NCBI GenBank assembly: GCA_002067405.1 | Contig: MVRP01000109.1 | Location: 1 to 12,881 of the forward strand | DNA length: 12,881 bases | Reading direction: 5' to 3' | From: Syntrophorhabdaceae bacterium PtaU1.Bin034 | GTDB taxonomy: Bacteria > Desulfobacterota_G > Syntrophorhabdia > Syntrophorhabdales > WCHB1-27 | Shown: piece by piece, positions 7,084-12,881 of the stretch | How the letters are laid out: every line of letters starts with the position of its first letter | How positions within the stretch are numbered: position 1 is the first letter of the stretch | Made by a program: the position numbers and the translations under genes | Notes under the pieces: model-generated | Told to the model about the DNA's origin: nothing | Databases searched by the model: none | The model's input: the letters and a program-made list of their open reading frames with translations, nothing else

Positions 7084-7683
7084 TCATTGCGTTTTTGGAA
7101 AGAACGTATCAATGGTCGCTCTTACCTCCTCGAGCCACTGCTTCCTCTCCTTTTCGGTGCTGGTAATAACGATGCTGAACGTGCGGCGATAAAAAGCACT
7201 CACCCCGCATAGACTAAAAACGCAGTTGCGCCAGATGGTTTCAAGGGGATCTCCAAAGGTTTGTCGTTCTCTTTCCGCCCCGGTGTTCGAGGTGTTAAAG
7301 ACTATCGCGGCTTTGGCTACGAGTAAGCCTTTCGGTATACCTTCACCGGAGTCCCCTTCCAAGAACTCGTAAGCAATCCCGGGACGAATTACTCGGTCAA
7401 TCCAGCCTTTCAATACCGCAGGAGGCTGTCCCCACCAGTTGGGGTGAATGATTATGATGCCATGCGCCGACCGGACTTCTTCGCAGTGCTTCTTTACCGA
7501 CTCCGACAACACCGCATCTTTCGGGATTTCCTTACCTAAGAGCAAAGGATCAAAGCCCTCTGCATACAGGTCGTGAAACGACACCTCGTACCCATTCCTC
7601 TCAAGCCGCTCGACGACGGTCCGGGCAATTGCATGGTTAAAGCTGTTTTTATTCGGATGGGCAAGAATTACTGATATTTTCAC
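7084..7683 (-). CDS. NAD(P)H oxidoreductase, flavodoxin-like fold (NQO/KefF type)
   Basis: The 199-residue protein matches the Flavodoxin_2 (NAD(P)H dehydrogenase, quinone) family, which carries FMN or FAD and reduces quinones or other electrophiles in the cytoplasm. The N-terminal AHPNKNSFNHAIA (8-20) is the flavin-phosphate loop. HPNWWGQPPAVLKGWIDRV (80-98) is the family signature around the flavin ring, and FNTSNTGAERE (129-139) is the third flavin-facing loop. The length is usual for the family. Translation starts at a GTG (7683); no ATG fits, and an AGGAGA lies about 13 bases upstream, so initiation is probably weak. It is flanked by gaps of 204 and 301 bases and looks monocistronic. A long inverted repeat lies just upstream (see 7715-7763), hinting at control by a repressor or RNA hairpin, as is common for electrophile-responsive oxidoreductases. 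Confidence 0.8.
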   Translation of the reverse strand: MKISVILAHPNKNSFNHAIARTVVERLERNGYEVSFHDLYAEGFDPLLLGKEIPKDAVLSESVKKHCEEVRSAHGIIIIHPNWWGQPPAVLKGWIDRVIRPGIAYEFLEGDSGEGIPKGLLVAKAAIVFNTSNTGAERERQTFGDPLETIWRNCVFSLCGVSAFYRRTFSIVITSTEKERKQWLEEVRATIDTFFPKTQ

Positions 7684-7714
7684 GGTTGCCTGTGTCTCTC
7701 CTGTTGTTCACATA

Positions 7715-7763
7715 AACGTCTGGATCAGCCGCGAACGTAAAGAATCGGCTGTATCCAGACGTT
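7715..7763. repeat. Long inverted repeat upstream of the oxidoreductase gene
   Basis: AACGTCTGGAT (7715-7725) is perfectly complementary to ATCCAGACGTT (7753-7763). Inside, AGCCG (7727-7731) pairs with CGGCT (7746-7750), leaving a 14-base loop. On the minus strand its outer arm overlaps a possible -10 (TATAAC, 7766-7761), with TTGAAA (7787-7782) 15 bases further up. It ends about 32 bases before the GTG start at 7683. The position fits an operator or a leader hairpin of that gene. No T-run follows on either strand, so a simple terminator is less likely. Confidence 0.6.
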
Positions 7764-7984
7764 ATACAATCTTTTCTCCGATTTCAAGATTAACGTGTAT
7801 CCCAAATCCACTCGGCCCCTTCGGGACTCCTGATGAAGTGGGACAACAGGAAGACTACCGCAGATAGGGTTAGAGAACTACACCTGATCAAAGATCGTAA
7901 TCATGATGCAGATAACACGAGTCAAAATATCACCTATTGTGACAAATCTTGGGGACTTCGAGGTAACAGAATAAACCCTTTTCT
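7764..7984. other. Non-coding gap downstream of the protease pair
   Basis: Together with the inverted repeat it makes a 301-base gap between the second protease gene and the oxidoreductase gene. Apart from the candidate promoter elements at 7761-7787, I see no convincing gene, and no clear terminator for the protease genes. Confidence 0.4.
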
Positions 7985-9985
7985 CTACGTTTCCTGCCTA
8001 TCCCCGTACCTAATCCTCCTTTTCCTAAAGAGAAGGAGCGCTGTACCGAAGGATACCAGTACCATGCCGGTTGCCGCACTGACCGGATGCTCCAAAACAG
8101 CAACAACTATCGTAAGAACCCCACGAACTCCCGTACGCACAACCTCATGCCGGCGGACAACCTCAGCCACGGGTGGAGAATATCGGTAGTAGAGGGCAAC
8201 GAAATATCGTCCTGAAGGCTGTGTCAGCAGATACTTGTCCCTGAACGCTCTGAGCACCACAACCTCACGAGCAAAAGGACTACCGTATGCGGCCTCAGCG
8301 ATGAAACATCCGCCTCCTCCCCCACCTCCTGATGAAGGAGAAGGATCACCGGGATTTGATGATGGGGATGAGGGGTCCGGTGGCGGATTGGAAGCATCAC
8401 CGCTCGTAGTGAAGGATGTAGGCGTTGATGCATTTGAAGCAAGAAGACGGTCATCCCGGTAGGTCACATACCACCGATAGGTCTGTCCGGGACTCAGGAG
8501 ATTACCGGGTATCGTCAGGCTGGTCTTGTTGACCGCATCAAAGTCACTGCTCGAATACACCGTTCCCCCCACTCCATCCTCGACCACCCACGTACTCCCG
8601 TTGTGCTTATCACCATCCGCATCGGTAAAGGCAGAACCTGTAAGGGTAGGGGTAAGAGGTAAACCTGTCTGACCCTCTTTAGGTGACTGGTTGACCGGGG
8701 TCTGAGGCCTCGTGTTGATCCCCCCTGAAAGGGAGACCATCTTCGCTACACTGCCAGAGCTAATCTGCAAGCTGCCTGTCTCGCTTATCCCTTTACCGGA
8801 TTGCGGGGTGTAGGTAACGGTGACCTGGGCAGAAGCATTGACATCGAGGGAAGCAATAGAGGCAGGGCTTACCGAGAAATGGGTATTGGTGCTGGTAAGG
8901 AACAGGTCGGTAAGAACCGTGGTACCGTTATTGGTAATGGTGAAGGTGAGGCCCTTTGAGGGCTGGTCGGGTAAAGTGAGAGTGCCGAAGTCGAGGCTTG
9001 AAGAAGAGAAGCCTAATGAAGGGCCGGGGAGGATAACGCCGTCAAAGACGCCTGCACCTCTGCCGAATTCGGTGGATCCAGCCGTCTCGCTGTAGGCTAT
9101 CCTGAAGAACCCTCCTTCACCCCAGTCCGGGCCCCAACTGTTCTTGCAAATGAAGTATTGCCCTTCATCGTCATACCCTACGATAACGATGCCATGACCT
9201 CCGTAATTGGTGTACCCGCTTACATGGGTGTAGATGCCTGACTTGTACGAACCGAAATCATCGAAGACGATAAGAGAGGAATCAATGGCACCATAAGTGA
9301 AAAGGGCGTTTTTGAGCAGGTCTATATTCTGAGTTGTGGGTTGATTATTCGAAGCGTTACGCCAACCGCTGACACGGTACACCTCATTTTTCCAATTCGG
9401 GCATGCGTTACTGCACGCTACCTGATCGCCAACGTAAGGAAAACACGTTTCTAAAGGTATGCCAGAAACATGCAAGAATTCATAAAGGGTACCGCAGATT
9501 TTGGTCCCGCATGCCCCCGGTTCCCCGAAACACGACACGAGTGTTTGTTCGGAAAGGTCAAGATCAGTGTCAGGCGTGTTTGATACTTGGAGGATCCTGC
9601 TTTCCAGCGTACCGGTTGCCGAAAAATAGCCGCATGTCCCTGCCGGCGCTTGATTCCTCACCGGCGTCACGTAATTGTGCCCATTGATATCCCTCAGATC
9701 ATAGCGGGAGGGAAGGGCAGAGACAGCAGGAGTCTCGGCAGACGTTCCAGCCTCCTCTGCCGGGGATAAAGGCGCTGACAGGATTGCCTTCTTCTCCTCG
9801 GGGGAGAGCTTCGATACCGATGTCTCCCCCGCCACCCACTTGGCCCCTTTTTCTTTTATGGCCCTATTGATGTCGTCTATTTCAGTAGCTTGAGAAAAGG
9901 CGGAAGAAGAAAGAAGAATCATGATGAACGCGGGAAGCAGTTGCATTAATGACCGGAGCCATAGGCACGGTAAATTCAACCCCAT
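7985..9985 (-). CDS. Secreted papain-like (C1) cysteine protease with CFI-box C-terminus, copy 1
   Basis: This 666-residue protein has a signal peptide (1-32) and a propeptide-like segment (about 33-90, with AKWVAGETSVSKLSPEE). The C1 papain catalytic domain spans about 92-316: oxyanion Q112, nucleophile C118 in AGTCGYFSA, H264 in GGHGIVIVGYDD, and N282 in KNSWG. All four active-site residues are present. The usual first Cys of the CGSCW motif is Ala and the Trp after the nucleophile is Gly. Then come a choice-of-anchor D-like Ig domain (about 322-422), an FnIII-like domain (about 428-527), a Ser/Pro linker, and G7 followed by CFIAEAAYGSP (560-570, CFI-box). A membrane segment (about 626-653) and RKRR end it. 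Such proteins are exported and probably anchored by an uncharacterised sorting step. The start is the ATG at 9985, with AAGGAGGGGG upstream; an ATG at 10012 would precede the signal peptide. It is 26 bases after copy 2. Confidence 0.85.
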   Translation of the reverse strand: MGLNLPCLWLRSLMQLLPAFIMILLSSSAFSQATEIDDINRAIKEKGAKWVAGETSVSKLSPEEKKAILSAPLSPAEEAGTSAETPAVSALPSRYDLRDINGHNYVTPVRNQAPAGTCGYFSATGTLESRILQVSNTPDTDLDLSEQTLVSCFGEPGACGTKICGTLYEFLHVSGIPLETCFPYVGDQVACSNACPNWKNEVYRVSGWRNASNNQPTTQNIDLLKNALFTYGAIDSSLIVFDDFGSYKSGIYTHVSGYTNYGGHGIVIVGYDDEGQYFICKNSWGPDWGEGGFFRIAYSETAGSTEFGRGAGVFDGVILPGPSLGFSSSSLDFGTLTLPDQPSKGLTFTITNNGTTVLTDLFLTSTNTHFSVSPASIASLDVNASAQVTVTYTPQSGKGISETGSLQISSGSVAKMVSLSGGINTRPQTPVNQSPKEGQTGLPLTPTLTGSAFTDADGDKHNGSTWVVEDGVGGTVYSSSDFDAVNKTSLTIPGNLLSPGQTYRWYVTYRDDRLLASNASTPTSFTTSGDASNPPPDPSSPSSNPGDPSPSSGGGGGGGCFIAEAAYGSPFAREVVVLRAFRDKYLLTQPSGRYFVALYYRYSPPVAEVVRRHEVVRTGVRGVLTIVVAVLEHPVSAATGMVLVSFGTALLLFRKRRIRYGDRQET

Positions 9986-10000
9986 ATCAGCCCCCTCCTT
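9986..10000 (-). promoter_or_regulatory. Ribosome-binding site deciding the start of protease copy 1
   Basis: AAGGAGGGGG is followed by CTGAT and the ATG at 9985. Copy 2 has the same GGGGGCTGAT before its ATG at 12003. This conservation supports starting both proteins at MGL, rather than at the upstream in-frame ATG at 10012 that overlaps the stop of copy 2. Confidence 0.65.
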
Positions 10001-10011
10001 CTCGCTCCTCA

Positions 10012-12003
10012 TTATCTATCCCCGTACCTGATCCTTCTCCCCCGGTAAACAAGCCATGCGCTACTAATACAGAGCAGAATGACACCGGTTGCCGCACTGA
10101 CCGGATGCTCCAGGAGAGCAACAAGCAAACTGAGGATCCCGCGAACTCCCGTACGCACAACCTCATGCCGGCGGACAATCTCAGCCACGGGTGGAGAATA
10201 TCGGTAGTAGAGGGCAACGAAATATCGTCCTGAAGGCCCTGTCAGCAGATACTTGTCCCTGAACGCTCTGAGCACCACAACCTCACGAGCAAAAGGACTG
10301 CCGTATGCGGCCTCAGCGATGAAACAACCACCACCTCCTCCACCTCCGGATGAAGGAGAGGGATCACCGGGATTGGACGATGGGGATGAGGGGTCCGATG
10401 GCTGATTGGGGATATCACTGCTCGTAGTGAAGGATGTAGGCGTTGATGCATTTGAAACAAGAAGACGGTCATCCCGGTAGGTCACATACCACCGATAGGT
10501 CTGTCCGGGACTCAGGAGATTACCTGGTACGGCCAGGCTGGTCTTATTGACCGCATCAAAGTCACTGCTCGAATACACTGTCCCTCCCACTCCATCCAGG
10601 ACCACCCATTTACTCCCGCTGTGCTTATCACCATCCGCATCGGTAAAGGCAGAAGCAGTAAGGGTAGGGGTAAGGGATAAACCTGTCTGACCCTCTTTAG
10701 GTGACTGGTTAACAGGAGCCTGTGGTCTTGTATTCAACCCTCCTGAAAGAGAGACCGTCTTTGTGATGCTGCCCGAGCTCACCTGCAGATTACCCGTCTC
10801 GCTTATCCCTTTACCGGATTGTGGGGTGTAGGTAACGGTGACCTGTGTTGCACCATTGACATCAAGAGACGGGATACTTGCAGGGCTTACCGAGAAATGG
10901 GTATTGGTGCTGGTAAGGAACAGGTCGGTAAGAACCGTGGTACCGTTATTGGTAATGGTGAAGGTGAGATCCTTTGAGGGCTGGTCGGGTAAAGTGAGAG
11001 TGCCGAAGTCGAGGCTTGAAGAAGAGAAGCCTAATGAGGGGCCGGGGAGGATGACGCCGTCGTAGGCTACAGCCTGAAGCCCGAATTCTGTGGAAGTGGC
11101 CGTCTCGCTGTAGGCTATCCTGAAGAACCCGCCTTCACCCCAGTCCGGACCCCAACTGTTCTTGCAGATGAAGTACTGGCCCTCATCGTCATACCCTACT
11201 ATAACGATGCCATGACTTCCGTAATTGGTGTAGCCGCTTACATGGGTGTATATGCCTGACTTGTATGAACCGAAGTCATCAAAAACCGTAAGGTTGGTGT
11301 TTATTGCCCCATAAGTGTAAAGGCCTTTCTTGAGAAGCTCGATGTTCTCTGTTTGAGCTATGTTGGTTACCACTGTCCGGGATCCGGTAATACGGTAAGC
11401 CCCACTCTTCCAGTTGGCACACGCGTTGTTGCAGGCAACTTGGTCACCTACATAGGGAAAACAGGCTTCCAAGGGAAGACCGGTGATAAGGAGGAAATCA
11501 TCTAAGGTATGACAGAGACCGCTTCCGCAAGCACCCGGTTCGCTTAGACATGAGATCATAGTTTGTTCGGAAAGGTCCAGATCAATATCAGGCGTGTTTG
11601 ATACTTGGAGGATCCTGCTTTCCAGCGCACCGGTTGCCGAAAAATAGCCACATGTCCCTGCCGGCGCTTGATTCCTCACCGGCGTCACGTAGTTATGCCC
11701 GTTGATATCCCTCAGATCATAGCGGGAAGGAAGGGCAGGGGCAGCGGGAGCCTCGGCAGAGGTTCCAGGTTCCTGTGCCGGCGATAAAGGCGCTGACAGG
11801 ATTGCCTTCTTCTCCTCGGGGGAGAGCTTCGATACCGATGTCTCCCCCGCCACCCACTTGGCCCCTTTTTCTTTTATGGCCCGGTTGATGTCATCGATCT
11901 CAGTTGCTTGAGAAAAGGCGTAAGAAGAAAGAATAATCATGATGAACGCGGGAAGCAGTTTCATCAATGACCGGAGCCATAGGCACGGTGAACTCAACCC
12001 CAT
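10012..12003 (-). CDS. Secreted papain-like (C1) cysteine protease with CFI-box C-terminus, copy 2
   Basis: This 663-residue paralogue has the same domain order as copy 1 without gaps: signal peptide (1-32), propeptide-like segment, C1 catalytic domain with Q112, C118, H264 and N282, choice-of-anchor D-like domain, FnIII-like domain, Ser/Pro and G7 linker, CFIAEAAYGSP, membrane segment and a basic tail (RGRR). The catalytic-domain cysteines C152, C159, C164, C181, C191, C195 and C280 match copy 1 exactly. The region between nucleophile and His (about 151-240) differs at 37 of 90 positions, against 1 of 60 in 241-300. The gene is first in transcription order and would carry the promoter for both, but no strong minus-strand promoter was found upstream. 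It ends three residues earlier than copy 1, with TAA at 10014-10012. It is likely active and exported; the substrate is unknown. Confidence 0.85.
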   Translation of the reverse strand: MGLSSPCLWLRSLMKLLPAFIMIILSSYAFSQATEIDDINRAIKEKGAKWVAGETSVSKLSPEEKKAILSAPLSPAQEPGTSAEAPAAPALPSRYDLRDINGHNYVTPVRNQAPAGTCGYFSATGALESRILQVSNTPDIDLDLSEQTMISCLSEPGACGSGLCHTLDDFLLITGLPLEACFPYVGDQVACNNACANWKSGAYRITGSRTVVTNIAQTENIELLKKGLYTYGAINTNLTVFDDFGSYKSGIYTHVSGYTNYGSHGIVIVGYDDEGQYFICKNSWGPDWGEGGFFRIAYSETATSTEFGLQAVAYDGVILPGPSLGFSSSSLDFGTLTLPDQPSKDLTFTITNNGTTVLTDLFLTSTNTHFSVSPASIPSLDVNGATQVTVTYTPQSGKGISETGNLQVSSGSITKTVSLSGGLNTRPQAPVNQSPKEGQTGLSLTPTLTASAFTDADGDKHSGSKWVVLDGVGGTVYSSSDFDAVNKTSLAVPGNLLSPGQTYRWYVTYRDDRLLVSNASTPTSFTTSSDIPNQPSDPSSPSSNPGDPSPSSGGGGGGGCFIAEAAYGSPFAREVVVLRAFRDKYLLTGPSGRYFVALYYRYSPPVAEIVRRHEVVRTGVRGILSLLVALLEHPVSAATGVILLCISSAWLVYRGRRIRYGDR

Positions 12004-12194
12004 ATCAGCCCCCTATCCATGATTGTGTTAATACAGAAACAAGACCTGAAACGCCTATATCCCCAAGAAAAGCGTGGGCATGGAAGCCAGAATTGTCAAC
12101 CAGCGGGGCGGGGCATTTTCAGAAGGAATCGTGTCGGCCTACGGTCGGATCGACCAAAGAATGAGCTTCTTCAAACTTAAGTATGAAAAAATAT

Positions 12195-12222
12195 TTGACA
12201 TTTGTTTTAAGTATTCTACAAT
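12195..12222 (+). promoter_or_regulatory. Sigma70-like promoter facing the beta-helix gene
   Basis: TTGACA (12195-12200), a 16-base AT-rich spacer and TACAAT (12217-12222) form a near-consensus promoter, set in an AT-rich patch unlike the GC-richer flanks. Transcription would begin near 12229 and run about 340 bases before the ATG at 12570. It is the best promoter match seen in the window. Confidence 0.55.
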
Positions 12223-12240
12223 GTCATTACACCTGACATT
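12196..12240. repeat. Three TGACATT half-sites embracing the promoter
   Basis: TGACATT occurs at 12196-12202 (overlapping the -35), inverted as AATGTCA at 12220-12226 (overlapping the -10), and again direct at 12234-12240 (over the probable start). The last two form a perfect 7-bp inverted repeat with a 7-base spacer (TTACACC). This is the typical layout of an operator for a dimeric repressor, or else a hairpin at the very start of the transcript. Confidence 0.55.
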
Positions 12241-12569
12241 CAGCGGTGTTTAGATTCTGCAAGAGAGCCACGCGCCTGGGATAGTACAGGAGCACGCCGG
12301 GTGTGGCCGATCAGCCCTGACAGTTTTCTCCTTATCCAAAAGTCGGTCCCTTTGAAACAGCGGCAATGGAGCCAGAGGAGCTTCGTATGCTTTCAATGGT
12401 GACTGGGACAACCTTCACAGGCCTGCCGTGTGGTACTCCTGTCCTCACCTGCTATGACTCTCTGTGCCCCGCCTGTTGGCGCGCAACATTCATTGGCCAA
12501 CAGCTATGCTCAATGCTTTTTACCGATCCGTTTCCGGCACTTTGACAAATTTGTATATGGGGGTGTTCC

Positions 12570-12881
12570 ATGGCTAAGAGAATTCTGATGTTCCTCATCC
12601 TGATGTTCTCTCTATTTACGGTTTATACTGACCTGCATGCTGCGACGTATTTTGTGGACCCCGAGTATGGAAGTGACGGGAACCAGGGGACAAGCACCGG
12701 CCAGGCATGGAAGACGATACCCGGTTCCTATCTCCCGGATAATTCCGGTTTTATCAACGGTTCAGGATGGCAGAGGCTGAATGCAGGCGATATCGTCTAC
12801 ATCAAGTCCGGGACAACAGTCACAAACAAGCTTCTGATAGATCAGACCTGGTACAATAACGGAACCTTGAGCAACCCCATC
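12570..12881 (+). CDS. Secreted right-handed beta-helix protein, N-terminal part
   Basis: The gene starts at the ATG at 12570, preceded by GGGGGTG with about four bases of spacing, and stays open for 104 codons to the window end. The first 24 residues are a signal peptide: MAKR, a Leu/Met/Phe core, and a likely cleavage after LHA. The mature start ATYFVDPEYGSDGNQGTS followed by QAWKTIPG is characteristic of secreted parallel beta-helix (pectate-lyase-like, DUF1565-type) proteins. These bind or cleave polysaccharides or serve as surface structures. GDIVYIKSGTTV (about 76-87) is the usual first coil. The rest, including any catalytic residues or C-terminal anchor, is outside the window, so enzyme or structural protein cannot be decided. 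It is divergent from the protease pair and probably read from the promoter at 12195-12222. Confidence 0.7.
   Translation, partial: MAKRILMFLILMFSLFTVYTDLHAATYFVDPEYGSDGNQGTSTGQAWKTIPGSYLPDNSGFINGSGWQRLNAGDIVYIKSGTTVTNKLLIDQTWYNNGTLSNPI

Larger units (their letters stand above)
7997..12014 (-). repeat. Tandem direct duplication of about 2 kb (7997-9996 and 10015-12014)
   Basis: Each protease gene with its first dozen upstream bases forms one 2000-bp unit. Corresponding positions are offset by 2018 throughout, with no indel in the coding part, and an 18-base non-repeated spacer (9997-10014) separates the units. Similarity stops abruptly at both edges: the shared TATCAGCCCCCT leader upstream and the shared RIRYGDR end downstream. 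Counting by eye, the proteins are about 85% identical. Confidence 0.85.
12015..12569. other. Long intergenic region between divergent exported-protein genes
   Basis: About 566 bases separate the protease start (12003) from the beta-helix protein start (12570). It contains the promoter and heptamer cluster at 12195-12240. The roughly 330 bases between that promoter and the beta-helix gene would be a long 5' leader. No known riboswitch could be matched and no convincing gene was seen; one 59-residue frame (12366-12545) was rejected. Confidence 0.5.

Noticed and set aside
7800..7868. Plus-strand frame reading NPLGPFGTPDEVGQQEDYRR, as a gene fragment
   Set aside because: It is too short, lacks a start and matches no family I can name with confidence.
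8235..8462. Plus-strand open frames opposite the protease C-terminal linkers, including Pro-rich ones
   Set aside because: They are mirror frames of the Gly/Ser/Pro-coding linkers, without ribosome-binding sites or family similarity.
12366..12545. Plus-strand reading frame of 59 codons, Cys-rich (CYDSLCPACW), in the leader of the beta-helix gene
   Set aside because: No ribosome-binding site, no recognisable family, irregular composition; probably chance in non-coding DNA.

Overview
The window looks like chromosomal DNA of a Gram-negative, probably anaerobic bacterium of the former Deltaproteobacteria (Desulfobacterota, e.g. Syntrophales or Syntrophorhabdales relatives). This is inference from gene content: a two-SH3 exported protein, a DUF481 outer-membrane protein, a TreT-type trehalose synthase, stand-alone receiver proteins, and secreted proteins with choice-of-anchor D and CFI-box C-terminal modules. 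No RNA genes, CRISPR arrays, transposases or phage genes were recognised.

Layout. Positions 1-375 (minus strand) hold the possible first codons of a gene leaving the window and a short broken secreted-protein remnant. A bile acid:sodium symporter family membrane protein (721-1644, plus) is the only complete plus-strand gene. It converges on a minus-strand run 5543->1854: two-SH3 periplasmic protein, DUF481 outer-membrane protein, SAM-dependent methyltransferase and TreT-like glycosyltransferase, with gaps of 79-106 bases. Next, at 6879->6078, come two paralogous stand-alone receiver proteins. They are followed by a G/C-rich hairpin with a nine-base homopolymer and a frameshifted remnant of a bacterial PH-domain membrane protein. 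A flavodoxin-fold NAD(P)H oxidoreductase (7683->7084) has a long inverted repeat just upstream, over a possible promoter.

The most distinctive part is 7985-12003: two tandem, co-directional paralogues of a secreted papain-like (C1) cysteine protease. Each carries a signal peptide, propeptide-like segment, catalytic domain, choice-of-anchor D domain, FnIII-like domain, Ser/Pro/Gly linker and CFI-box C-terminus with a membrane segment and basic tail. The two units are each about 2000 bp, direct, without indels, and 18 bp apart. Amino-acid differences are strongly concentrated between the catalytic Cys and His (residues about 151-240), while all cysteines and catalytic residues are kept. This suggests two proteases that have diverged in substrate recognition on a conserved secretion and anchoring chassis.

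Upstream of the protease pair is a 566-bp intergenic region. It contains a good sigma70-like promoter pointing the other way, embedded in three copies of the heptamer TGACATT. That promoter faces the truncated start of a secreted right-handed beta-helix protein (12570 to the window end), about 340 bases away, so a long regulated leader is possible. The window is therefore rich in envelope and exported functions, with small regulators and a compatible-solute enzyme among them.
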